DNA of 16,697 nucleotides, from assembly GCA_030705725.1 (NCBI GenBank), contig JAUZPW010000006.1:1-16697 (forward strand), read 5' to 3'. Shown here one piece after another: positions 1 to 6,646 of the stretch; the first letter of the stretch is position 1; every line of letters starts with the position of its first letter. The stretch is from Bacillota bacterium. GTDB taxonomy: Bacteria > Bacillota > Clostridia > Oscillospirales > Butyricicoccaceae. A program made the position numbers and the translations under genes. The notes below the pieces were generated by a model, which was given only the letters and a program-made list of their open reading frames with translations, was not told the origin of the DNA and did no database searches.

Positions 1-1
1 T

Positions 2-145
2 TTTATAAGCTATACCGCCGGCGTTGAACCGTCGGTCGATGTTAGCGTGGGCATAACCTCCCTTGACGGCTGCAAGTCCGTCGAGGATGTTTTCAATAAA
101 TCCGAGCAGCTTATGTACGAGCAGAAAAACTCAAAAAAGGTATGA
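2..145 (+). CDS. C-terminal fragment of a GGDEF-type (diguanylate cyclase-like) protein
   Basis: Only the last 47 codons lie in the window, running off the left edge and ending at TGA 143-145. The peptide has the pattern of the end of a GGDEF domain: the strand-turn VSVGIT, then the helix containing SVEDVFNKSEQLMYEQK, which corresponds to the family's 'ell..AD.aLY.aK' helix, and a short basic tail. Active GGDEF domains make cyclic di-GMP in the cytoplasm. The GG[DE]EF loop is outside the window, so neither activity nor the N-terminal sensor part can be judged. In the usual AD.alY.aK motif the Ala-Asp is Lys-Ser here, so a degenerate domain is possible. The gene converges on the operon to its right and shares a terminator with it. 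Confidence 0.7.
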   Translation, partial: FISYTAGVEPSVDVSVGITSLDGCKSVEDVFNKSEQLMYEQKNSKKV

Positions 146-154
146 CGCTTTTTC

Positions 155-205
155 AAAAAAAGCACGATCCCGAGGACCATAAACGTCCCGGATGATCGTG
201 CTTTT
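155..205. terminator. Bidirectional intrinsic terminator
   Basis: Perfect 12-base arms pair (AAAAGCACGATC at 158-169 with GATCGTGCTTTT at 194-205). Inside them a second, imperfect stem forms from CCGAGGAC with GTCCCGG. Read on the minus strand the stem is followed by seven T (A7 at 155-161 on +), a strong signal for the operon ending at 239. Read on + it has only four T, serving the GGDEF-type gene ending at 145. Confidence 0.85.
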
Positions 206-238
206 AAAAAAGAAAAACTAGAGAGTCTGCTGGCAGGA

Positions 239-814
239 TTATAACCACTTTGGGTTTTGAGTAACGACCGGCTTTCCATTTTTTTCTACCACGAGCCGAC
301 GAAATCCCTTTTCTTCAATAGTTCCGTAATCGTGTCCCGCGTCCGCGCGGTAAACGAAGAACATGACAAATGGCGTGGCCCCTGTGTTTATGCTTCTGTG
401 CGCCCATCTTCCCGGGACATAAATGGCGTCGCCGGGTAACATCTCGCGGTAGTCGACATCTCCTTCGGGGGTCTCCATCATCATAATTCCGTGTCCGCGT
501 AGACAGTAATAAATCTCCGAGGTGTCCAGCAGCGTATGAAAGTGGCCCTTCGTCATATAATATTCGCTTCCGATCTTGCCCGGGTAAATCTTTGTGGTGC
601 CGAACTGAAGTACGTTATCCCTTTCGGGCAGATCGAGCCCGTAGAACTCGTAAAGAAGAGGGTTGCCCGCCTTGATTGCCATATCTGCGGCATTTTTGTC
701 AAGGAACTGATCCCTCATGTCTGAAGCATAGCGGTATTTTGGTTTAACCCTTTCGCTTTTGCACAATCCGCTTAATAAATCAAAATCCAGCACAAACGGC
801 TTGTCGCTATTCAT
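239..814 (-). CDS. pgiA: Cupin-type glucose-6-phosphate isomerase (PGI) family protein
   Basis: A 191-residue protein of the archaeal-type cupin phosphoglucose isomerase family, which interconverts glucose 6-phosphate and fructose 6-phosphate and is unrelated to the large classical Pgi. The metal site is complete: His91 and His93 in TKGHFH, Glu100 in SEIYY and His139 in WAHR. As I recall, the Pyrococcus furiosus enzyme uses His88, His90, Glu97 and His136, with the same spacing. The family tail motif AGHDYGTI is at 159-166. The start is ATG with AAGGGGG six bases upstream, lying inside the last codons of the kinase gene 3 bases before, so the two are probably translationally coupled. It is the last gene of the operon. 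Because it sits in a sugar-specific operon it may act on another aldose/ketose phosphate; family assignment is firm, substrate is not. Confidence 0.88.
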   Translation of the reverse strand: MNSDKPFVLDFDLLSGLCKSERVKPKYRYASDMRDQFLDKNAADMAIKAGNPLLYEFYGLDLPERDNVLQFGTTKIYPGKIGSEYYMTKGHFHTLLDTSEIYYCLRGHGIMMMETPEGDVDYREMLPGDAIYVPGRWAHRSINTGATPFVMFFVYRADAGHDYGTIEEKGFRRLVVEKNGKPVVTQNPKWL

Positions 815-817
815 AGT

Positions 818-2338
818 TTACCCCCTTGTCATCCGTTCATATACCGGGAGCATCGACTGGTAGCAGAACTCAAACACTTCTTTTGTTCTTAAGTACTTTG
901 CATGGTTTGCTTTATCAGGCGAATGCTCCGTGTTAATCTCAATCATTTTTTGAATTTCGTTAAAGTCTTTATACAGTCCTACACCGACTCCGCCCGTCAG
1001 TGCCGCGCCCATGGACGTCGCTTCCTCCAGCAGTTTCGGCACCTTAATTTTCGCGTTATATATATCTGCCATCATCTGGCACCATACGGGCCCTTTTGCG
1101 CCGCCGCCAATAACCAGGATTTCGTCTATGTCCACATGCTGCCTCAGGACGTCAAGAATAATGCTGAGGTTAAAGGTAACACCTTCGAGAACGCTTCTTA
1201 TAATATCGCCGCGTGTGTTTTCCATTTTTAGTCCCATGAACGATGCAGTCGCAAGAGGATTCCAGCGCGGTGCCCGCTCACCCAAAAGGTAAGGGAGGAA
1301 GATCACACCGTTTGATCCGACAGGGCTTTTTGCCGCTTCCTCGTTTATAAGCTCATACGGATTAAGGTTCATGGAGCCCGCCTTTTCAGTTTCGTATGTG
1401 CAGATCTGGTTTTTAAGCCAACAGTATGCGCCTCCGGCAGACTGCATTGTTCCGTTCGGAGCGTACAGTCCCGGTACGATGTGCGCCCAGGTTATCGTTC
1501 GCATTTTTTCGTCAAAAACCGGCTTATCACTGGTGGTTGCAATCCAAGCGGACGAGCCGATATAACTGAACGTTTTGCCGACGCTAACGGATCCCGCCCC
1601 GACATTGGCGCAGACGCCGTCGCCGCCGCCGAGCACTACCGGCGTTCCGTGAGCGAGTCCGGTCTCCTCCGCAGCTTTTTTTGTTACCTCCCCTGCCACA
1701 AAAGTCGAAGGAACAATTTTCGGAAGCTTGTCACCGTCTATGCCGGCGCAGTCCAGAATTTTTTCCGACCATTTAAGGGTGCCCAGATCAATGCAGCCGT
1801 TGGAAGTTGCGTCAGACGGTTCAGTATAGAATCCTCCGGTCATCCGAAGAACAATAAAATCCTTTGCGTTCAGCGTTTTATATGTTTTCGAGTATATTTC
1901 CGGCTCGTTGTCTCGTATCCACATTAATTTCTGAAGTCCGTAAGACGCGGAATTCCGATGACCGGAAATATGATAAATTTCGGACTGTGAAATATGCTCG
2001 GAAAGGGCTGATGCCTGAGCCTCCGCGCGCTGATCCGCCCAAATTATGGAGTTGCGGAGCGGCGCTCCGTTTTTATCAACGCACAAGCATCCCATCATCT
2101 GCCCGGAAAACGAAACAGCGGCAATGTCTCCCGGGGCGACTTTCGCCTTTGCAATCAGATTTTTGGTTGTTGCACAGATGGCTTTCCACCAATCCTCAGG
2201 ATCCTGCTCCGCCCAGTTTCTGTTGAAGTAACGACAGGGGTAGTTATATACGTCGCTTGATATAAGTTTTCCCTCTTCGCTGAATAAAGTCGCCTTGTTT
2301 CCCGACGTGCCCAGATCATGCGCCAATACATATTTCAT
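818..2338 (-). CDS. FGGY-family carbohydrate kinase (xylulokinase-like)
   Basis: A 506-residue, full-length FGGY kinase, which transfers phosphate from ATP to a sugar or polyol in the cytoplasm. Visible motifs are the N-terminal phosphate loop DLGTSGNKA (8-16), SFSGQMMG (76-83), IIWADQRA (98-105), the GGGDGVCANVGAG segment (237-249) with likely catalytic base Asp240, and the adenosine-binding motif GGGAKGPVWCQMMAD (411-425). Xylulokinases usually read GQMHG at the second motif, where the His contacts xylulose; here it is Met82. The substrate may therefore differ from D-xylulose. The start is ATG preceded by GAGGA, 26 bases after the dehydrogenase gene. It is presumably co-transcribed with the enzymes on either side and supplies the phosphorylated intermediate for them. 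Confidence 0.88.
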   Translation of the reverse strand: MKYVLAHDLGTSGNKATLFSEEGKLISSDVYNYPCRYFNRNWAEQDPEDWWKAICATTKNLIAKAKVAPGDIAAVSFSGQMMGCLCVDKNGAPLRNSIIWADQRAEAQASALSEHISQSEIYHISGHRNSASYGLQKLMWIRDNEPEIYSKTYKTLNAKDFIVLRMTGGFYTEPSDATSNGCIDLGTLKWSEKILDCAGIDGDKLPKIVPSTFVAGEVTKKAAEETGLAHGTPVVLGGGDGVCANVGAGSVSVGKTFSYIGSSAWIATTSDKPVFDEKMRTITWAHIVPGLYAPNGTMQSAGGAYCWLKNQICTYETEKAGSMNLNPYELINEEAAKSPVGSNGVIFLPYLLGERAPRWNPLATASFMGLKMENTRGDIIRSVLEGVTFNLSIILDVLRQHVDIDEILVIGGGAKGPVWCQMMADIYNAKIKVPKLLEEATSMGAALTGGVGVGLYKDFNEIQKMIEINTEHSPDKANHAKYLRTKEVFEFCYQSMLPVYERMTRG

Positions 2339-2364
2339 AGCGTATCCTCACATATATATTTGCT

Positions 2365-3291
2365 TTATTTTAGACCCAGATCCTTAAGTAGGTTCTCCGT
2401 CGCCATCTTGCCCATCATTATTGTAGCGCCGGGCGTTGAAGCCGCGCAATGCGAACCGAGAACCACGTTTGGAAGCGTAAGCCATTCAGGGTTTTTGGGA
2501 GGCTCTTCTTCGAAAACATCGATTCCGGCTCCGTAAATCCTTCCGTTTTTAAGCGCCTCCAACAGCACATCCTCCTGAATAAGCCCGCCCCGCGCGGTGT
2601 TAATCAAGACCGCGTTTGTTTTCATTTTTTCAATTTCAGAGCGTCCGATAAACCCGCGCGTTTCCGGTATAAGCGGCAGATGAAGCGTAATATAGTCTGC
2701 CTGTTCGAAAATTTCGTCCGGTTCAGCCCTTTTTATGTAATGCTCCCTCGCATAATTATTGTCCCAAAAAACATCGTAGGCAAGAATCTCCATATCAAAA
2801 CCGCGGGCGCGCTGTGCGACCTTCCTGCCTATCGCTCCCAATCCGAAAATCCCCAATGTTTTTTGGCTTAAATCCTGCGTTGTTATTTTCTGCCAGCTCC
2901 CGTGACGGCACTTTTCATCGATCAGTACGGTCCGGCGCCCGACGGCGAGCATAAGGGCCATCGCATAGTCTGCTACCGCGTCGGAGTTTGCTCCTGCCGT
3001 CCGGGATACCTTTATTCCGCGCCTTGCCGCTTCGTTCATATCAATATTGTCCGTCCCGACGCCGTATCTTGAAATAGCCTTAAGATTCGGCGCGGCCGCG
3101 ATAACGTCGGCGCTCATAGGATCTACCCCTAGTATAACTCCGTCGCATGGAGCTATCATACGCTTAATCGTATCGGTGTCCAGAATTCCGCCCGTTTCGT
3201 TCAGAATGATATCTATCCCCGAGTTTTTAAGGATGCTGAAAACCTCTTTGTCCTCTTTCCCGTAAGACCTGGGAGTAATTAAAATTTTCAC
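2365..3291 (-). CDS. D-isomer-specific 2-hydroxyacid dehydrogenase
   Basis: A 308-residue NAD(P)-dependent dehydrogenase of the phosphoglycerate dehydrogenase/glyoxylate reductase family. It interconverts a 2-hydroxyacid and a 2-ketoacid. The substrate-binding half contains ISRYGVGTDNID (73-84). The nucleotide-binding half starts with GLGAIGRKVAQRARG (150-164). The catalytic triad is complete: Arg234 in NTARGG, Glu263 in FEEEPP and His281 in GSHCAAST. There is no C-terminal ACT domain, so a catabolic role or one with a different substrate is more likely than feedback-regulated serine synthesis. The start is GTG at 3289-3291, overlapping the stop of the upstream gene as GTGA, with AAAAGGAG six bases upstream. 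In context it may oxidise or reduce a sugar acid made in the same pathway. Confidence 0.88.
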   Translation of the reverse strand: MKILITPRSYGKEDKEVFSILKNSGIDIILNETGGILDTDTIKRMIAPCDGVILGVDPMSADVIAAAPNLKAISRYGVGTDNIDMNEAARRGIKVSRTAGANSDAVADYAMALMLAVGRRTVLIDEKCRHGSWQKITTQDLSQKTLGIFGLGAIGRKVAQRARGFDMEILAYDVFWDNNYAREHYIKRAEPDEIFEQADYITLHLPLIPETRGFIGRSEIEKMKTNAVLINTARGGLIQEDVLLEALKNGRIYGAGIDVFEEEPPKNPEWLTLPNVVLGSHCAASTPGATIMMGKMATENLLKDLGLK

Positions 3292-4244
3292 AGCAGGCTC
3301 CTTTTCTGCCCGCGTGCCTGCCTTGCAATTCTGTCGCAGGCGCGGAGGCGCTCTCCCGAAATATCGGTATGAAAAACCTCTGCGATTACCTGAGTCCAGC
3401 CGTAAATAAAATATGTCCAGCCATCCTCAATAAAAAGGTTTCTGTCTGACTTCTGCCGCTCAGCCTGCGCCATGAATTCGAGGCTTCCTCTATAATTAAG
3501 CTCCCAGATTATCCCGTTTTTGGGGAAAATACATTTGTCCGTAATCGGAGAACCCGGTCTGTCTTTTCCGAGCCCCGTCGCGTTTACGACTAAGGATCTT
3601 TCGGGCAAAGCCCCAACCACCCGGTCGTTTAATTCCGGCGTTTTACAAAGATGAAAGCTCATCGGAACATCGAGGCTTCCGAGTATTCTCACGGCCTCCG
3701 CAAGACGCGGCGCAGAGCGGTTATCCATATGTATATGGCTTGGAGTGTTCTCTCCATGCTTTTTGCCTGCAAGATAAGCCGAAATTGAAAGCGCGCTGCC
3801 GCCTGCTCCAAGGATGCAAACCTCACCGCAGCAGTTTTTCCAATAATTTTTCGGAATAAAAGCATAAAGCGCCATCCCGCAGGTGATAGGGTCTTTTGCA
3901 TGCGCGCAGAATTTTCCGTCAAGCTTCGAGATTGAGGAAAGCTCTCCAAACATCTGCGCATAAGGGTCGATGTAATCAAAAAGATCGCTCGCGGCCTTAT
4001 ACATATCAATTTTATGCGTCGTAACGAGCGCTCCCATGGAAAGCGGGTCCGATTTGATAAATTGCGCCGCGGCTCTGTAGTCCTCCGGGTCCGCATGCAC
4101 GGGCAGATCGATGCCCTTTATGCAGGCGTCGATACCGAGTTCTTTAGCCCACAGCGGGAACATTTTCATAATAGATGACTGACCGGTGGTTACGCCTATA
4201 AAATACATGGTCGGTATTGTTGCCGGACTGGGTTTATTGAACAT
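3288..4244 (-). CDS. Shikimate dehydrogenase-like oxidoreductase with altered substrate site
   Basis: A 318-residue member of the AroE-like fold. The N-terminal substrate domain has paired serines Ser23-Ser24, then GALVTTHK (71-78) with the catalytic-type Lys78 and Asp118 in AKDP. The C-terminal dinucleotide-binding domain has GAGGSA (146-151) and NATGLG (221-226). True shikimate dehydrogenases carry a GAVNT motif and a GNTDG motif. Here these positions read GELSSIS and AHAKD, and the C-terminal 'ML..Q' motif is replaced by GWTYFIYGW (275-283). The Asn and Gln that hold shikimate are therefore missing. Cofactor use is well supported, but shikimate as substrate is unlikely. Its place between a lactonase-like gene (14 bases upstream) and a hydroxyacid dehydrogenase (4-base overlap downstream) points to a sugar-derived substrate. 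The ATG start has AGAGGG upstream. Confidence 0.75.
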   Translation of the reverse strand: MFNKPSPATIPTMYFIGVTTGQSSIMKMFPLWAKELGIDACIKGIDLPVHADPEDYRAAAQFIKSDPLSMGALVTTHKIDMYKAASDLFDYIDPYAQMFGELSSISKLDGKFCAHAKDPITCGMALYAFIPKNYWKNCCGEVCILGAGGSALSISAYLAGKKHGENTPSHIHMDNRSAPRLAEAVRILGSLDVPMSFHLCKTPELNDRVVGALPERSLVVNATGLGKDRPGSPITDKCIFPKNGIIWELNYRGSLEFMAQAERQKSDRNLFIEDGWTYFIYGWTQVIAEVFHTDISGERLRACDRIARQARGQKRSLL

Positions 4245-4258
4245 TGGTGATCCCTCTT

Positions 4259-5203
4259 TTAAGAAAATAAGCTTTTAATATTATCGCTTGACATTTTTCG
4301 TATTTCCGCTTCATTGATTCCGAATTCTTTCATTTTGGGGATAAACTCCCGAAGCAGGTATGAAAGACCAATTTTCCCTCCATAGGAGCAAAGCCTCTTG
4401 GCAGTCGTATCGAGCGACAGCAAAAGCTGCCCGCCCGCGCCCGCCGACAGCATATGCGAAATAAGCCTAAGCTCATCCTCGTCGGAATGGTACTTAAACC
4501 TCCCGATTGTGTCGTAATCCATAAAGACCCCCAACGCTGCGATCTTCTCATGCAAAGACATGTCGTCGGCCTGACGGTCTGCGTGACAAACGACTATTTT
4601 TTCAGCAGGCAACCCGTTTTTTAGGCAAATCTTAACCGCTTCCTCCGCAAATCTACCGCTTTCCGTATGCAGCATCAGCGGTGCTTTGCATTCAGCGGCG
4701 GCCGCTGCCGCTGAATTCAGCATTTTTTTATATTCACCCACAGGGCCTTCTTCCGTAATCGCAGCTTTCACAATGCCCGCCCGCGCGCCAAGCCTTCCGT
4801 CGGGACAGTATTTTGTATTCTCGCTCCACGGAAGCATGCCTTCCCTGAGCTCAGAAATAAAGAGCTCCGTCAGCTCATGCTCGGTAAGTGAAAAAATCCA
4901 GTGTCCCTCATCGTAATAACCCATAAGGTGGTATCCGGTCGAAGCTATAATCCCAACACCGCTTTTTTTGCTGAGAAGCGTCAGCTCCTGCGCGTCGCGT
5001 CCCGCGCCTGCCGGCTGAGCGTCAACAATGCCTTCCCCGCCGCAAAGTCGGTAATTTTTGAGTTCCTCGGCGGAAAGGGCCTCGTTGTCTATCAAAAGCG
5101 CAGAATTTCGGTCCGTCATCTGCGTCCTGCGCAGAAAAATATGCTCGTGTATCTGCCAATGGCCTGCCGCCCCCGGGTTTAAGGGTCCTGTTACAGTTTG
5201 CAC
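4259..5203 (-). CDS. Phosphotriesterase-family metal hydrolase (probable lactonase)
   Basis: A 314-residue amidohydrolase-superfamily protein of the phosphotriesterase (PTE/PHP) branch. The full two-metal site can be seen: His19 and His21 in HEH, Lys146 in IVKAA (the carbamylated lysine position), His179 in LHTE, His207 in VCHADR and Asp265 in LSLDTT. Natural members characterised so far are mostly lactonases, including some that act on sugar-phosphate lactones; organophosphate hydrolysis is a side activity. The start is GTG at 5201-5203 with a GAGG site four bases before. An ATG at 5213 is in another frame. A run of six alanines (165-170) is unusual but does not disrupt the fold. It is the first gene of the operon, behind its own promoter and candidate operator. 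Confidence 0.82.
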   Translation of the reverse strand: MQTVTGPLNPGAAGHWQIHEHIFLRRTQMTDRNSALLIDNEALSAEELKNYRLCGGEGIVDAQPAGAGRDAQELTLLSKKSGVGIIASTGYHLMGYYDEGHWIFSLTEHELTELFISELREGMLPWSENTKYCPDGRLGARAGIVKAAITEEGPVGEYKKMLNSAAAAAAECKAPLMLHTESGRFAEEAVKICLKNGLPAEKIVVCHADRQADDMSLHEKIAALGVFMDYDTIGRFKYHSDEDELRLISHMLSAGAGGQLLLSLDTTAKRLCSYGGKIGLSYLLREFIPKMKEFGINEAEIRKMSSDNIKSLFS

Positions 5204-5223
5204 AAAGCCTCATCTCTACTTAA

Positions 5224-5237
5224 TTATGTAACTATGT
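5224..5237 (-). promoter_or_regulatory. Candidate GntR operator of the hydrolase operon
   Basis: On the minus strand this reads ACATAGTTACATAA, two ACATA units eight bases apart. It differs at one base from the motif at 6163-6176 before the VOC gene. It begins six bases after the TATAAT box and so covers the expected transcription start, a repressor position. An overlapping inverted pair ATGTA-TC-TACAT is at 5234-5245. Binding by the neighbouring GntR protein is inferred. Confidence 0.5.
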
Positions 5238-5243
5238 ATCTAC

Positions 5244-5272
5244 ATTATATTTTATAATTTTAACCCTATCTT
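5244..5272 (-). promoter_or_regulatory. Promoter of the hydrolase-kinase-isomerase operon
   Basis: A perfect TATAAT is on the minus strand at 5244-5249. The expected -35 position (about 5267-5272, AAGATA) is poor and lies inside a dyad (5260-5285), so the promoter may be weak or need help. The predicted start is about 35 bases before the GTG of the hydrolase gene. Confidence 0.5.
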
Positions 5273-5285
5273 TCGATAAGGTTAA
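5260..5285. repeat. 26-base dyad with 4-base centre
   Basis: Arms of 11 bases (TTAACCCTATC and GATAAGGTTAA) flank TTTC, with a single G-T pair in the stem. In minus-strand RNA it would form a hairpin closed by a GAAA tetraloop, six bases after the gntR stop codon. No T run follows, so it is not a typical intrinsic terminator. It could protect the gntR mRNA end, or serve as a protein site at the -35 region of the next promoter. Confidence 0.55.
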
Positions 5286-5291
5286 GTGCCT

Positions 5292-6038
5292 TTACCCAAT
5301 ATATACGTTGACCTGAAATCTGCTTTGATCTCCGCGGTAGTGTGCTACGGAATATTCTATCTGTTCTCCTTCATTGTTGAATCCGAAAGTCTGGAAGCAG
5401 TGCACGGGAGCGCCGCGTTTAATTCCCAGAGTTTTTGCATCGATCGTATCCGCGCCGATTGCCTCTACTATTCTCATAACCTTGCTGATTTTTGTGGTGG
5501 GGTTTTGAGAGAGAACCTTATAAAGGGATTCCACTTCAAAGTTCTCCTGTAGAATAAAGCTGCATAGCCTGTAAGGCAGATAGGTTTCTACCCGGACGAT
5601 CGGCTCGTTGTCGGCCAGACGCTTGCGGTGAAGATATATAACTTTTTCATTTGCAGGAAAATGCGTGTCTGCGGACTGTTCTTCCGTAAGCGTCTTAATT
5701 TCAAAAGCCAGAATCTCGGTGCCCGGATTTTTTCCGGCGTTGCGCATTTCATCGTTAAAGGACTGAATCTTTTGAATAAAATCCTGCTTTATTTTTGGTT
5801 TCGATACAAAAGTGCCCTTGCTTTTTACGCGGTAAAGGTGCCCTTCCTGAACGAGCTCCGTGATTGCCTGACGAACCGTCGTCCTGCTTATTTCAAAAAT
5901 ATCGCTGAGCTCGTTTTCAGTCGGAATCAAAGCGCCGACCGGATATTCTCCCGTCTCTATTTCTTTCAATAAAATGCTTTTTAACTGAAAGTATAAAGGA
6001 ATCGGTACCTTTTTATCCAAACGCTTATTTTCCAACAT
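5292..6038 (-). CDS. GntR/HutC-family transcriptional regulator with UTRA domain
   Basis: A 248-residue regulator. The winged helix-turn-helix spans about 13-79: PLYFQLK, then LIPTENELSDIFEISRTTVR (38-57), with the wing VKSKGTFV (71-78). From about 85 to 245 is a UTRA effector domain, the HutC type, which usually binds a small sugar phosphate or acid and releases the protein from DNA. The ATG has AAAGGAAG upstream. It lies between the hydrolase operon (88 bases downstream, same strand) and the divergent VOC gene, both of which carry a matching 14-base motif at their start sites. It is therefore the likely repressor of both, and the inducer is probably an intermediate of the pathway. Confidence 0.9.
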   Translation of the reverse strand: MLENKRLDKKVPIPLYFQLKSILLKEIETGEYPVGALIPTENELSDIFEISRTTVRQAITELVQEGHLYRVKSKGTFVSKPKIKQDFIQKIQSFNDEMRNAGKNPGTEILAFEIKTLTEEQSADTHFPANEKVIYLHRKRLADNEPIVRVETYLPYRLCSFILQENFEVESLYKVLSQNPTTKISKVMRIVEAIGADTIDAKTLGIKRGAPVHCFQTFGFNNEGEQIEYSVAHYRGDQSRFQVNVYIG

Positions 6039-6084
6039 TATGATCTTCCTTTACGTCAATTTAAGAAGAAAGTATTTTATTTTA

Positions 6085-6113
6085 ATATTATCTTTTTTCT
6101 TTTATTTTAGCAA
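6085..6113 (-). promoter_or_regulatory. Possible gntR promoter
   Basis: TTGCTA at 6108-6113 and TAATAT at 6085-6090 on the minus strand are separated by 17 bases, about 50 bases before the gntR ATG. Both boxes match the consensus only partly, and the region is very AT-rich, so this is a weak call. Confidence 0.35.
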
Positions 6114-6129
6114 GTGTTATCTGCTGCTG

Positions 6130-6158
6130 TTGACAACTCCGATCCTTTTTTGTAACAT
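6130..6158 (+). promoter_or_regulatory. Promoter of the VOC gene
   Basis: A perfect TTGACA at 6130-6135 is followed after 17 bases by TAACAT (4 of 6) at 6153-6158. The predicted start falls at about 6165, inside the candidate operator 6163-6176 and about 27 bases before the ATG. Confidence 0.65.
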
Positions 6159-6162
6159 TATA

Positions 6163-6176
6163 ACATAATTACATAA
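6163..6176 (+). promoter_or_regulatory. Candidate GntR operator of the VOC gene
   Basis: ACATAATTACATAA, again two ACATA units with an eight-base period, one base different from the site before the hydrolase operon and at almost the same distance (four bases) after the -10 box. The conserved placement at two separate promoters is the main support; no binding data are available from sequence. Confidence 0.5.
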
Positions 6177-6191
6177 AAGGAGCCGTCATAA

Positions 6192-6584
6192 ATGTGCGAT
6201 TATAAAAATCTCTTTTCCGGACTGCAGCATATTGGTATTCCTACCGAAGATATTAATGCTACGATTTCATTCTATACCGGCCTCGGTTTCAGCCTCGCCT
6301 GGAAAACACCCGAAGATTCCGCGGCCCCGGTGGCATTTTTGCAGCGCTGTGATCTTGTTATCGAAACGTACGCCCAAAAACATTGCCCTGTAGGTAATGG
6401 TTCTCTGGACCACTTTGCGCTTCAGTGTAGCGACGCCGAGGCTCTTTTCAAAGCCTTTAAGGATGAAGACTACGCTATGCTCGACAGCTCTGTGAGCTTT
6501 CTCCCGTTTTATGAACGCGGTGTGAAATTTTTCAGGATAAAAGGGCCGAACGGCGAAACGATTGAATTTAATCAAATTTTATAG
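6192..6584 (+). CDS. VOC (glyoxalase/dioxygenase superfamily) metalloprotein
   Basis: A 130-residue single-gene unit with two beta-alpha-beta-beta-beta modules of the vicinal oxygen chelate fold. The metal ligands expected for glyoxalase I-type enzymes are all present: His13 (LQHIGI), Glu58 (VIETY), His74 (LDHFAL) and Glu125 (IEFNQ). The family includes lactoylglutathione lyases, methylmalonyl-CoA epimerases and isomerases, and the substrate cannot be read from the sequence. The ATG has AAAAGGAG about nine bases upstream. The gene diverges from gntR and has the same candidate operator as the hydrolase operon, so it may handle a reactive or isomeric intermediate of that pathway. A terminator follows at once. 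Confidence 0.8.
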   Translation: MCDYKNLFSGLQHIGIPTEDINATISFYTGLGFSLAWKTPEDSAAPVAFLQRCDLVIETYAQKHCPVGNGSLDHFALQCSDAEALFKAFKDEDYAMLDSSVSFLPFYERGVKFFRIKGPNGETIEFNQIL

Positions 6585-6602
6585 TCTCAAATATTTATTT
6601 TG

Positions 6603-6640
6603 CAGTCAAGGGCGGATAGACCGTCCCTGACTGTTTTTTT
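6603..6640 (+). terminator. Intrinsic terminator after the VOC gene
   Basis: A stem of about 13 pairs (6603-6615 with 6621-6633, one A-C mismatch and one G-T pair) is followed directly by seven T (6634-6640). It lies between two convergent genes. On the minus strand the same hairpin is not followed by a T run, so it would stop the asparaginase transcript less well. Confidence 0.85.
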
Positions 6641-6646
6641 ACGTCC

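Noticed and set aside
4680..4720. GC-rich GCN repeat in the hydrolase gene as a repeat element
   Set aside because: It simply encodes a short run of six alanines with mixed codons inside an intact reading frame.
5260..5285. Intrinsic terminator after gntR
   Set aside because: The stem is good but is followed by an A/T mix without a U tract in the minus direction, so it is reported only as a dyad.
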